Positions 49,672 to 63,041 of a stretch of DNA of 64,000 nucleotides are shown here, in pieces. Made by a program: the position numbers and the translations under genes. The stretch spans positions 1,426,001 to 1,490,000 of the forward strand of contig JAKNDB010000064.1 of the NCBI GenBank assembly GCA_024305405.1, in the 5' to 3' direction. The notes under the pieces are model-generated. The model worked only from the letters and a program-made list of their open reading frames with translations. It ran no database searches and had not been told where the DNA came from. Numbering within the stretch: position 1 is the first letter of the stretch; each line of letters begins with the position of its first letter. The stretch is from Dirofilaria immitis (taxonomy: Eukaryota; Nematoda; Chromadorea; Rhabditida; Onchocercidae).

Positions 49672-52600
49672 TCATGTATAATTGTTGGTGAGAAGAAAAT
49701 TACGTGGATTGAAACTGGCCAAATGATGGAAGGAAAGCGCACCTGCCGGGAATGGTACTGTAGGTGCTGGCTTATCCTTATTTTCTTTTTGTGCTTCATA
49801 CGACGATTTTGAAACCAAATTTTGACCTAAAATAGAAACGACAGAATATAATTTTCAAATTACAAAAACTAAATTAAGAAAACTTTTTTCTCAAATATAT
49901 TTTTTCAAATCAAAAAATATTTCAGACTATAGGAGAATTTAATAAATACTGGCTAGATTATGAAAATAGACGGAACTAGGCTAGAAAAGCCAAAATGATT
50001 CGCATATAATTCATCCTATATTTAGCATTTAAAATAACTTTATATATTTGACATTGATATATTTGACTAAAAATCTTGCTAAATCTAGGAGAAAAAAAAT
50101 ACAGAAACAATAAGTTGTTTGCATCTGTATGCATAATTTTTTTTTTTCATTCTTGAAAAGTGATCAAGAATCTCGAAATCTTTTATAATTTCATTGATCA
50201 TCTTCTAACTTTCTTCTTTCTCTCGTTCTACTTTTTTCTTTTTATATCATGAATAATTGTAACATCCATACTAAAAGTAATATTTTAAAAATATTCATTC
50301 GAATGATTTTATGTTTAGCTAGTATGCTACCAACAAAATAATACAAACACATATAAGCTAATAATGTAATTGTTATTTGCTTCTTCAATTGATATAATAA
50401 TTTTTAACTCTTAGTGGTGGATCGCTGAAACTTAAATAATTTTAATTAATTTTTTATTTAATTTAAAATTAATAAATAAGTTAAGAATTAATTGATTAAT
50501 TAATTGAGGCAAAATAGTTTTTCTTTGATATAAAAAATTTTTTTAACAAATATTTGTAAAATTTAGGTTAAATTATGCTGTTTGATTTCTTTTTTTTTTT
50601 TTTGTTCTTTTGTATTAAACAAAAAATTAAAATAAATAAGCGATTATTATTGTTTTTGTTAAAAATAAATTTTAGCAAATAATTCAAATAACCTGTCGTT
50701 CCGTTAACATTAGCGAATGTGCTATTTCAATACGCCTTTTTCGCGTCAAATATTTGTTAAAATGAAATTCTTTTTCCAATTCCAATACTTGATTCCTAGT
50801 ATATGCTGTTCGTTGACGTTTTTCACCTCGATTTGAACCTGTATTTTAATAAATTTCGCATTTATTTCATTTGGAAATTAGCAAAACTTCTTAAACTTCA
50901 CTTCAATTATGATAAAAATTGAACTTAAAATCACGAATTAAAATTCATTTTTTAGTTTATCAATTTAATTATGAATGATAATACTATTATCATTTATACT
51001 GATTATTTTAATTTCAAAAATTTTTAAATTTTTTAAACTTTAACTGATATTATTAGAAAATATCTAATTTTTTCTAAATCAGAAAATAATCTAATCAAAA
51101 ACATCTAATTTTTACTAAATTTTTTGATTGATATTATTAGCAGCAAAATTTTATAGTAAATCAATTTAATTATAAATGATAATGCTATTATTATCAATAT
51201 TACTGATAATTTTTTAATTTCAATTTCAAAAATATCTAATTTTTACAAAATTTTTAATTGGTATTATTAGCAATAAAATTTTATGGCAATGTAATTTTAT
51301 CATAAAATTTATTACATACTATTATATTAGTATTATATCAGCAATTTTTTTTTTATAAAAGTCATTTGCGTACGGTATTATTTTGTTTGAAAAATAATTT
51401 CAAATAAGACGAGAAATCCCTCAACGGAAAAAAAAAAATTGGATGATTTGTTCACTTGAACGTATTGTTTATATAAAATTTGAAGTGATATATTATGCGT
51501 GAAATTTGATAGCTTAAATTTATAAAATATTTGTTATGAAAAATTTTGAGAAAAAAAATGAATAGAAAAAGAAATAGTTTATATGATGAAAAAAGTAATA
51601 ATTCATGAAGCGAAAACAATTGCTTCAGAATCATTACAACAAATTCTGATTCTCTCTATCGTTTCACCAATTTAATTTCTGGTAATAAATTATGATTTGC
51701 CTCTTTTTTTTTTTTTTTTTTGTACTACACAAAACTTTACTTATATCATTTTATTTCTTTCGCCTTTTCTTTCTTTCTCACTTTTCCCCCTTCTAATTTA
51801 CCCGTTCTATCATTTTTCTTCCTGATCTTATCCTGATATATAAATGTTTGTCTATCACCGAAACACATATTTTATCTTATGGTTGATCTTAAGACGATGA
51901 AGAAGCTTCCACTATTCAAATTTATTGCCCAAAGTTCACAGACTTTTATCATCAGTTTCTCTCTTTCCAATCTCTCTTCCTTCAATTTCACCAAAACTTC
52001 GAATCTCGAATTTAAAATTTATAGCATCCTCAATTTACGCCATAAATCGTAGCATGCCTGAATTCGCAACAAATATTTGTCAATTCTTTAAATTCCCTCC
52101 TCATTCGCTCCAAAATTTTTAATTATTCTTACAAACGAAATATATTCCTAAAATTTAAACTTTATTTTAATATTTTTCAAAATTGCAAATTTATAAAATT
52201 TTATTATAATTAAATTTTGCATTATTCAAAATTATTTTCACATAAATAAAACATTCTTTTGCATATTTATTTTCTTTTTTTTTTTTATAAATTTAATTTA
52301 TGCAATAATAAATAAATAAGTAATTTAATTTGGAAAATAAAAATAATTTTTTCTTAAAAATAAAAATAATTTGAAATATAATTTTTTTGAAAAATTATAT
52401 TTCAAATTAAACAATCATCGAACAATTGTTTCAGTTTTATTCCCTCATCTATTTAAGCCTAATTTATAGATAAAAGAAACAAAAAAAAAAAAGAAAAAAC
52501 ATTAGAAATGAAATTGTTCGGCAAAAACAAAACGAATGTTCCAATTCGAGATGAATTTATCCTCAGTAGGTGGTAAAATATCAAAAGAAAAAGATGTATA

Positions 52601-54366
52601 TAAAAATGTATTTGCCTAATTTTTACAACATCAAAAAACATTAACCGATGTGATTTTCATTTTGAAAAAAAAAACTCTTTTTTGAAAAAAAATTTTGCAA
52701 TATTTATTAGACAATATTTTCGATAAAATATAAAAATTTACATTTTAAGCCAAATTTGGCAAAAAAAAGAGAAAATTTTTTAATGTAATATGAAAATTGT
52801 ATTCCTTATCGATTTATCATTTTTATCACAAAAATAAAAATTATTTTTTTTGATAATTTTTAATATTTAAAATTTTAAATTGCACTAAAAATTATCAATG
52901 AATATACATTAAAATTCATTATAAATTATTCAAAATTTAAAATTTATTTGAAATTAAATCAAAAAGGCATAAGGTATAGTTTATTCATTTATCAAATGAT
53001 AAATGTATTGTTGAAGAAATTTTAACATTTCAAATGTAATTTTAAACATTTTAAAATGGTACTTTAATCGATTAAGATATTGATATATTAATTTATTGTA
53101 CTATCTTTGAAATTTAAATATCTTTCACGCGTTTTCTAGAATATAAGAAAATTTAAATTGCAAATGTTACAGCGCTTTATTTATTGATCATTCGACAAAT
53201 TATCAATCATTTGATCTTTCAAATTTGGAATAAAATAATCATAACATATTGATATTTTCAAAATCAATGAATCGAATATTTTTAAAAATATATTCTGATT
53301 ATTATCATATTTTATCATAACTTTTTTTAAACTAATAATAGAATCAATGAGATATTAATAAATAAGAGAAAGATAACAAAATTTGTTGGAATAATTTGAT
53401 TACTCAAAAGTTCCACCAATTCATTATTATCAATTTATTATCATGTTCACTTCATAATATTGAATAATTAAGGCACAGAATGTTACAATTTAATAAATTC
53501 AGAAATAAAAATGAATTCGTTCGAGACTGCCGAACTTACAATCATTCTCGAAAATTACCTCGAATTTTATGCTTTATCCTTTTATAAGTAACAAAAAGAA
53601 AAGAATTTTAAAATTAAATAAAAATTACATTCTAAAATTAATTAAATTAATTTTTTTGATATTAAAATTTGATAAAAATTAGTAATTCGTTAATATTTTC
53701 TAAAATTGAAAAATTTTTGACTTATCGAATCGAATTATATCCGATTTGGCTCATTTTTTTTTAAATGTAATCTAAGCGCGCTTTAAAATTTATATTCAAA
53801 ATTCAATTTTTTTTTATCACTAATTTGTTTTGCTTTGTAATTATTCATTATACCTTTTTTCTTTTTTTTTTTTTCCTAAGCTCAATAATTTTGCAAAATT
53901 ATTGGCATTCATTTAAAATTGTCAAATATTTTTATTTTATTTTATTACAAATGGGCATATAAATTCGACATGAAGTATTCAAAAATTTTTAAATAATTTC
54001 AATTTAAATTTTATGAAAATTTGCATATTGCAATTAATTAATTAATTTTTTTCCCAACAAATTTTAATAATAAAAAGATTTTTAAAAATCTTTCAAAATT
54101 TTAAAAATATGAAAATTTGTATATTTTAAAAAATTTTAAAGCAAACGAAAAAAAAAAAAAAAGTTAATTCTTGAAAGTTTGAAAGAATGCAAGTATGTTA
54201 TATATGTATGTATGTATGTACGTGTATGTATGTATGTATGTGTATGTGTGTGTGTGTGTGTCTGTGTGTGTTCGAAGTGTCAGTTGAATGATTTGATAGT
54301 TCCCTTTGTCGGCAATATTCCTCTGAAAAATGCCGGTCGGAATTTTTGCGCTCGCTCAACAGTTGT

Positions 54367-54409
<43 letters not shown>

Positions 54410-55718
54410 GGATGCCAAAAACTAAAAACTTGCTTTTCTTTATCAATTTTTTGATTTCAATTTAAAATATTCAATCCATTTCAATGATTTAAATATATAA
54501 AATAAACATGTACATTATCATACACACATACACACATACATACATACATACATACATACAATAATATATATCTTTTAACAAAATTTAATCAATAAGAAAT
54601 AATTTTAAATTTAATTTAACTTACCATCAATAATACTATTATTTCAATTAATCAATCAAAGCAAACTTATTCGAAATGTTTGTAACAATTTCTCGATGTC
54701 AGCATATAATGGCTAGACACATTATACATTGTTATCATAAGTTGAAAATTGTTAAATCAGCATCTTACTCTATCTATCCACTCTAACATATTACTACTAC
54801 AAGTAACATTCTTTCTCGACCCGAATGATAAATGTACTTACCGTTTCTTGATATCGATCATATTCTTTCGTTTTTTAAAAAAAAAAAAAAAACAAAAAAA
54901 AAATAGTTTCTATCAAATTTATTCTGATAAATATTGTAATTGAGAATTATTCAAATTTTATTGATTGAATCATTTTCTTTTCCCTAATTAATACTTAACA
55001 TTTAAATGATAAAAGGCATTATCGATTACAGTAATTTTTTTTTTAAAATAAAAATGCAAAAATATTTATTAGCAAAATTTAAATTTGCTCATATTTCATT
55101 CTTTTTTTTTTTTTTCCAAATTTCTCCATAACTACTAACTACGCATCATTGATCGAAATGTCTTTTATCAAATGAGGAAGTCTCGGAGCAGTTGATAAAA
55201 TGTTATGCTTATGTAATACCGTAATTAATCATTAGCGGTTAATCAAAGGAATACCGATTAAACTATATGTTTATGCATATGTGAATTCTCTGTCTCTCTC
55301 CTCAATCCATCATCCTTTATCATCTTTCCTAAATAACAAAAATGACAAATTTGAGCCAAAAAAAAGAAAAATTTTTTTTTCGATTTGAACTTTTATTTTA
55401 TTTTTATAATTTTTCTATTTATATCTTTATAATGTTTTCATTTCTCTGTTCAAAGCATTATTGATTTATCGATTATTTCAAAGAGAATTTATTAGATCAA
55501 TTTAGAATTGATACATTTGCAAAAATCGTTCGATCAATTTCGAATTGATATATTTGCAAAAATTGTTCGATCAATTTAGAAATGATATATTTGCAAAATT
55601 CATTAGATTAATTTATACTCAAAAAATTGCTAATGATGCTATTGCAAAATAATAATCATTTTTCCAATAAATAGCTTTGAAATTAGCTTATCATTCGTAT
55701 TACGCATTTAACGCATTG

Positions 55719-55751
<33 letters not shown>

Positions 55752-58700
55752 TATAACAAATGATTAGCAGTAGAGTTATTATTATCAAAGGAACTAATAA
55801 TTAGTAGTTGATAATTATCAACAGTAATCTTGAAACCTGTGATAAAATGATAACAAATTTCGTGAATGATTAGCAAAGAAATTTAAGTTATTATTATAGA
55901 AATTTATAAATTTCCATATAAATTCAGCATATGAAATATTTTGATATCATTAAGTTTTTATCAATAATCTAAAAATTTTTTTCGAAATTAAACAAAATGA
56001 AAAAAAAGAAAGTGAAAATAATCATTAAAAAAATTCATAAAATTATCATAAAAATCATTATACTATTTTTTAATAATTTCAATTATGATTTCAAAAATTT
56101 AATTTATTAAATTTAAAATTTAGTAAAATAAGACAATATTTCATCAACATTCCAAATTTATTTCATTTTCTTTGTCAATTATGATATTTAAAATATTGAA
56201 AAGAAAAATTCTTCAAAAATTTAAAACTTTTAATTATAAAAATTTTAACAAATCATATATTTATTAGTCATCCTTGAGAAACAAAAATTTCATTCTAAAC
56301 TTTTCGATTTTTTTTTAAAAAAAAAAGAAAAAATTTAGATCAAATTAAAATCTTTATATTCCGGGAGATCAGGAAGGGGAAAAAAAGTAATCATTTTTTG
56401 TTAATCAATTAATCTTTTATATCTTCTATCTCTCTCTTTCATATTATTTCATTTCTTTTTTTTTTTTTTTTGTTCAAAATTTTTATTAAGGCTAAATTTG
56501 ATTTATATTATAGCTATAAAACATATGTAATATTTTAAATATTATGAAATTCAATTTTAACATTATATCAAAATGAAATTTTTTTTTTTTTAAATAAAAA
56601 ATTTACATATATTTTCATTTGAAATATGTGCAACAGATGTAGAATTTTCCGCATTTGAAAAATAACATTTTCTACAGTCTGATCGATCTATGAATCTTAT
56701 TACTGCTGTTGCTATTGGATTATAAGCAATATATTTTCTTATTTCCATCTGGCATATATTTATATATAAATATATTCCGCAAAATCTAAGCCGTCGCCAT
56801 CATCGCTATAGCATTCAGCGACGCCTGTCGCCATCAGTAGTCTATTTCTATTATAATTAATGATATACTGTAGTATGTGAATGTGGTATGCCTTCACCGA
56901 TCATATTAATCATCAAAATTTGTGCACATACATAATACACACACATATATATATACATACATACACACACACATACACACACACACACACACATACATGC
57001 ATAGAAATATACTAAGCTTAATTACTTATGCAAATTTATTTCAAACTCGATATACATTTATTTAATGATATTATAAATATCATTTATATATACTTGTATG
57101 ATAGATGAAGTTCGATTAATTCATTAATTGATCGATTTTATTGATTGATCAATTTATTGTATATTTTTAATCATATACATATCATTTCAATGATTTCATT
57201 TACATTATATAAGAAAATTTCAAACTGCTAATATTTGTTTTAGTTTTGTTAAAAAGAAAAAAATGATGATATGATAATGTTATCAATTTCATTAATCATT
57301 TAAAAAAGGAATTATTCATTTGATTATCATGTATTCCTAATGCGTTATCATTAACTAGATGATAAAGTTTTATCTTTTATTAAACATAACATTCATTCTT
57401 TTTACTATATTTGCCAATAATTTTGATCGAATAAAAAGAAGGAAAAACTTTTAAATTATCAAATTGCTAATTAAAAAAAAAAAGTTGTAATTTGTCAGGT
57501 AATAAAATAAACTTAATTTAATCATTGGTTTCCTTTTTTTGTTTTATTTAATCAAAATTTCCGTTTTCGTCTTTTTTTTTTCGCCTAATCAAATAACATA
57601 TGGCAGTTATTAAAAAGCTTGAAGAAATCCAACTCAATCATAACCTATCATGATTTATGAGGTACAAAAAAGAAGAAAAAAAGACATCTATCATTAGTTT
57701 ATTGTCGGTTTTATTTTATTGCATCGTTTGGTAATTTAGATTTAATTTCTCGAAATAAATCTTTTAATTTACTAACCAATACTTTCATTAATATGCAAGT
57801 TGTAATTAAGAGAAAACGAAAATAAAAGAATTACACTAATCATTTATGATAAAGAATAAATATATATATATATATTTTAATTTATTAAAAAAATAATTGA
57901 GTACTAAAACAAAAATTACTATAAATAATTATTATAATAATGCTCAGGAAAGCATAATGTTTGTTTATTAGGATACTATTTATTTAAAATTTTATTATTT
58001 TTTCTTTTGTATTATATCCATTTTTTAAAATTTATTTTTCAAATTTTTAGAATGTCTTAAAATTTATAAATCATTTTATACTAGCTAACAAAACGGAACA
58101 AAAGACTATTTATTCAACAGATAATAATTTAATATTAATATGATTAAAACATTCTGCTTATCAATTAAATTATCATTCAAATTTAAAAATGAAGAAAAGC
58201 TTCAAAAATAAAAAATTATTTTATCGTTTTTTACATCGTTTAAATTAATTAACAATCATAGGTAAAAAAAAAAAGAAAGGAAAATTTTCGATCGGATAAG
58301 ATTGAGAAGAAAACGAAGAATGGATAAAAATTTTTCGCTTTTTTTTAAATCGATAATAATAAATTTCATTATAATTCATAATCTGAATACTTGAAAAAAT
58401 GAATTAAATTTCATAAATAAATTAGAGATAAAAAATTTATAACTATCAATGAATATCGCTAAAATAGAATTAAAAATCAAATTTAATATTTGATAATATG
58501 TATATACTTTTTTAAATGATTAATTTAATATTACAAATATTTTTTAAAAATAATAATAAAATTTTATTATGAATTTAAATAAATATAATGTGTCTATTGT
58601 TTAATTTATCGAAAAGTGCTGATAAAAGTATTATTTAAAGAGAATGAAATGATCAAAGAATAAAGAAAAAAAAGAAAGAAAAAAGAAAATAAATGAAATT

Positions 58701-61700
58701 TACTGAATTGATTAAAATTTATCGTATACCTTAAAAAGGACTAAAAAAGATATAATCATTAATTATAAAATAGGATAGGATAATTTCTCTAGGAGACAGG
58801 AAAATATACAATTTATATATGGTAGAAAAAATAATGATAATGGAAAATGTTAAAGAGATGAATGATTACTTTAACATACACAATCATTTATTATGAATAT
58901 ATCCTATAAGCATGACATTTCAATTTTAAAGGTATATTTTATTCAACAAATAAGCTAATAGCTTTTTTTTTTAGAATTACTCATAGAAAGCTATTGGAAA
59001 ATGTATTACATATCCGTTTTTATCAATAGATAAATAATTGATAAACTATCAAAGAATAAGAATTAATTAATCTTTTATGTAACATGTGATAAGATATATT
59101 CGTGTTAGATCAAAATTTTATTTATCAATAGATAAAATGATATAAATTGTAGAAGAATAAAATTGAATATATGTTACAAATATATCTGTAATAAATTAAA
59201 CCATATTTTATCATATATATTAAAAAAAAAGACAAAAAGATATATGACTGAAAAAAAAGAATAAAAAAAATTCTTTATCAATTAATATCCGAAAATTTTA
59301 GCTCAAAATATATGAATGAAAAAGAAAAATTTTTATCAAATGATATCATCAAATCTTATTAAAACAATTATCGTATCATTATATGCTTTGGAGGAGAGGG
59401 GGAAACGTTCATTTTTAGTAACAAATTTAAAAATTATCAATAATCAAAAATCTTTCATAAAAGTAGTTTACCTTTGTCTATGAGAGAGAGAGAGAGAGAA
59501 AGAAAGAAAAAACGACTAATTTATCATATATAGCTCACGAAACGAACTTTAAAAGAAAAAAAAATGAAAAAACGAAAAAGAAAAGAAAAGAAAGGAAAGG
59601 AATGGAAAGGAAAGGGAACAGAAGTTTTTGAGGTATTGCTGTCGGAATGATCTGAGAGAATTGTATTGAACATGAAAAATGACGATTTATCAGCTATAAC
59701 AGAGGAAATGCAGAAAATAATTTTTCATAAAAATTTGAACAAGAAAAGAAAAAAAAAAGACGGATGACAAGAAAAAAAAAAAGAAAAAATTGAGCGGAGT
59801 TGCAGCCGAAGCGTAATTATCTGTGAACGTCACCGTCATACTACCGTATACCAAAAATGCCATGTAAAAATTAAACATTTCCTGCATTTCTTTCTTTTTC
59901 CTCTCTCTAAAGCAATATTATATATTATTATTTTATTGGTTGATTAGATTAGTAATAGAAAATATCGGTAGAAAGATAAGAAATATTATATTATCATACG
60001 GTATGGCAATATTGTACGGTATGATAATATCATACGGTATGATAATATCGTAATCGAATAGCTGATCGAATAATTGAGATGTAAATATTTGATATTATAA
60101 TGTGATATTGATTATCCGCTTTTTTATTTTAATTTATATTGATTTAAATCAAAATACTAATATATTTTTAAAATATTTTTATAATAACTGATTATTTATA
60201 TATTTTAATAATCTCAGATATTTCCGGATACAAGTTTATCGATAATTTAAATGCGATCAATCATCAATTTAATCATCAACCTTATTCATAATTTTGTATG
60301 AAGTAAGCTTAATTTAAGTTGCCTTCTCATTTTGATCATTTTTATGCAAACGAAGGAATACTATGATATATAGATTTGATGAGCATGTAGTAAAAGAAAT
60401 TTGCAGCACATCAAATCAGATATTAGCGATCCGTTATAAATTCATTATAAGAGTTGTTAAAATCTATCTATCAGTTAGATTCCTGATAATTCTGATAATA
60501 AAAACTTTATCAATTAAGTTGCAGAAGAATATCTTGCTAAATCACTTCGAAATGTTATAATTTCCTATAAAAATAATAACATTTGAGATATTTTTCGTAT
60601 GACTATTCTCAAATCGAAATGTAATGACTAGAAATGTTTTCATTGATAAATCGTAAAAAATGATTTATATAAAAGATAATAATCCATTAATATTCATCTA
60701 CAAATTAATTTCAAACAAATCATCAAAAACATGATTGATTCCAAAAATAGATTAACTTCCTAGAATGAGGATCAATGGTTTCAAAATTTTTCAATGCATT
60801 TCTTTATCAATTATATCTGAATGAAAATTCGATGAGCAAAATATTTTTGAACAGATTTGAAAAAAAAATTAATGATAATAAAAAAAAATGCGAAGGAAAA
60901 ATTTTTAAAAATCACCAAATTCGATCAATTTTATGCTTATAAATGATAAGAAATGATTGTAGCAAAATATGAAAAATCAGAAATTGATATCAATTCAAAA
61001 TGAAAATAACATATTTATCATTAAAATACTTATCATATAACGTTTTATATTTTATTCTCCTTACTCTCATCAATTTTTATCAAAGTTTAAATATTTATAT
61101 CACTCATTTGATAGATGAAATATTTATTGATTAATCAAATTTTCTCGACTAAACTAATTTCTTCTATCACATTAATAAAACAAATCCGATTTTCTCGAAT
61201 ATCATAATCAAATAGTATTTTCTTTTTTCTCGCATCAATTTATCATTTATTATAAAGAAAGGCAAAAAAAAGAAGAAAAATCCCTTATTGTAAAAAAAAT
61301 AATAACTTTCGAAAGTTTTAAAATAAAATTTCCATTTATCAAAAAGTAAATATTATTATTTAATGTGCACGAAACTATATTTTATAATTATTTCTCAAAG
61401 TTTGTTTTTTTCTTAGTTTTTTTTTCTCGAGGACGATATAAATGGTTATTAGACATGCATTTCTTATTACCAATATATGGTCTTATCCTATTTCAATCAT
61501 CTTTTCGTTATTTTATAAAATTGTTTAGGATGATTAAAAGATCTAAAGCGAAAGCTATTTCAATAGTAATCTATCAACTATTTTTCAAAAATAATGCATT
61601 ATTTTTAAAAAAGGTTGATAAAAATTTGCATAGTAAATAATCTCAAATCATATGAATAAATAAACAATATGTTTATTTATTTATCAGTAATGTCGGACAA

Positions 61701-63041
61701 ATTCTTAAAAAAAAAAAGGAAGAAAAACGAGAGAATAAAATAATATGAAAATGGTATATAAAAATAAAAAATTCTTTAGAAAAAAACAACTTTCTCATAC
61801 TACATCGAAAAATGCTTTTTCTATCATAATGTTCTCTCTATCAATTATTGTATTTGATAAAAGATTGATAATAGTTTATAAAGATATGATAAACCTTGAA
61901 TTCGTATTTCATTGGGTGCATTTTAGCATAGATTAAGATATCATAAATTACTTATTCAATATCAACATATATATATATATATTATGATATATTAGAATAT
62001 AAACAAATCGGATAGTTTAATCTATTATTTTATCAAAATATTTAGGAAAAAATAAAATTAAAAATTGAATAAGCAAGAATTCGATATATTTCTAGTATTA
62101 ATATAAACAATAAAGACAAATAAGAATAAATAATATCAGAAATGAATTGGAAATTAATAATTTGTCATTCTTTATTACAAATCCATTTTAGATTAAATCC
62201 ATTTTAAATTTATTAAGCTTAAAATTTAAATTTTAGTTATTTTATTTTGAAGGAAAAAACCATTTATTTGACAACCTAAAACTAAATTATATTACAATTT
62301 CATTACCATTAATTATATTAAATCATTCTTGCAAATAATAACATTTCATTATAATATTTGAATTACGATTATTTGATACGAACCAATCGATATAACTGAT
62401 GATTTACTACAGTATATATTAGTTTCGAAATTATTTTGATATAAATAATCGGTAAATATTCTATATAGCTATCATAAGATCGGTAAGTAGTCGAAACATT
62501 CTATAATAGCTACCATAAGCCTAATAAATAATAGAAATATTTTATATAACTACCATAAGCTCTGTAAATAATCAAAAACTACCATAAGCTCGGCAATTAG
62601 TGGAAATATTCTACATAACTACCATAAGCCCCTCTTACCATATAATAATATATGAATAATTCATTTATACTGTAATTGTTAAACTATCAATCCTATATTC
62701 TAATCATTGTTGTAATATTGCTGTAATACGATAGAGCTAATAATCTTCTCTTAGCAATCTGACCTTTCGATTTTCTTATTTTACTATTATCTTATTATCA
62801 ATATGAAAATATTTAATTTACACATTGTAATTTGAATTATGCTACACTAGATAATCCATTCAATAACTAATTTAAATTTCTAAAATTAAATTAAATTTAT
62901 AATTAACTAACCGCTTGCTGAATGGACCCGTGTCATCCATGGATAAACGGCTACATTATTCTTTTCTTCCTCATCCTCATCTTTTTCACCATCTTTTCCA
63001 TTCTTGCTCCATTCTCCACTATTATAACCACACGATGAACT
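49672..63041 (-). CDS. lin-39: Hox transcription factor lin-39 (Dfd/Scr class), 5' partial
   Basis: LIN-39 is the nematode mid-body Hox protein, controlling vulval, Q neuroblast and ventral cord fates with PBX partners. Three minus-strand exons are in the window. Exon A (62912-63041) has an acidic stretch and the PBX-binding hexapeptide in [14 protein letters not shown]. Exon B (50693-50838) starts the homeodomain: [43 protein letters not shown]. Exon C (49672-49826) carries helix 3, [14 protein letters not shown]. Phases join across all introns. In exon C the T-run at 49786-49790 (minus-strand A-run) lacks one base; restoring it gives [13 protein letters not shown] and a stop after FLLTNNYT. 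The ENKDKP tail and [12 protein letters not shown] are typical of LIN-39. The N-terminal exons lie to the right of the window. Intron 50839-62911 is 12 kb and gene-free. Confidence 0.93.
54201..54270. repeat. (TATG)n/(TG)n microsatellite
   Basis: TATG tetramers grade into a TG dinucleotide run inside the lin-39 intron. Confidence 0.95.
54367..54406. repeat. (CT)n microsatellite
   Basis: A CT run of about 40 bp with one interruption. It follows the non-repetitive island 54270-54360. Confidence 0.95.
55495..55606. repeat. 37-bp tandem triplicate in lin-39 intron
   Basis: Units starting GATCAATTT recur at about 55495, 55532 and 55569, each continuing (A/C)GAATTGATA(C/T)ATTTGC or a close variant. 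Units contain ATTTGCAAA, an AT-rich octamer-like motif. Confidence 0.85.
55719..55749. repeat. (AAT)n microsatellite
   Basis: About ten ATA/AAT trinucleotides in a row. Confidence 0.95.
56922..57000. repeat. (CA)n/(TA)n/(CATA)n microsatellite
   Basis: A compound run of CACA, ATAT and CATACA units adjoining the island at 56680-56910. Confidence 0.95.
59991..60056. repeat. Short near-palindromic tandem repeat
   Basis: Three to four units of about 18 bp, ATCATACGGTATGATAAT and variants, in which each unit is itself nearly self-complementary. Confidence 0.85.
62465..62638. repeat. 40-bp minisatellite next to the lin-39 YPWM exon
   Basis: CTACCATAAGC starts units at about 62510, 62550, 62579 and 62619, with a degenerate first unit at 62470. 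Each carries a GGTAA(G/A)TAGT-like segment and ATATTCTA. The spacing is 40 bp except one shortened unit of 29 bp. Confidence 0.85.

Larger units (their letters stand above)
50839..62911 (-). other. 12-kb lin-39 intron
   Basis: The intron separates the YPWM exon from the homeobox exons. It is extremely AT-rich with many microsatellites and no supported ORF. A few islands are less AT-rich and free of simple repeats: 54270-54360, 56680-56910 (contains GCCGTCGCCATCATCGC and CGACGCCTGTCGCC) and 59780-59880. These could be enhancers of the Hox gene. No miR-10 family seed context (ACCCTGTAGA or its complement) was found, although miR-10 genes sit near Dfd/Scr class Hox genes in other animals. Confidence 0.75.

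Noticed and set aside
54198..54454. ORFs across the TG and CT microsatellites in both directions
   Set aside because: They consist of simple-repeat translations (Cys-Val, Ser-Leu, Arg-Glu, His-Thr runs).
59690..59887. Minus-strand ORF reading [20 protein letters not shown] as an alternative lin-39 exon
   Set aside because: It lies inside the intron downstream of the YPWM exon, lacks a clear donor in phase and ends in a poly-Phe tract; kept only as a composition island.
50839..62911. Possible miR-10 family gene in the lin-39 intron
   Set aside because: I looked for ACCCTGTAGA and its complement and did not find them; ACCCTG at 47.6 and 47.9 kb lacks the rest of the mature sequence.
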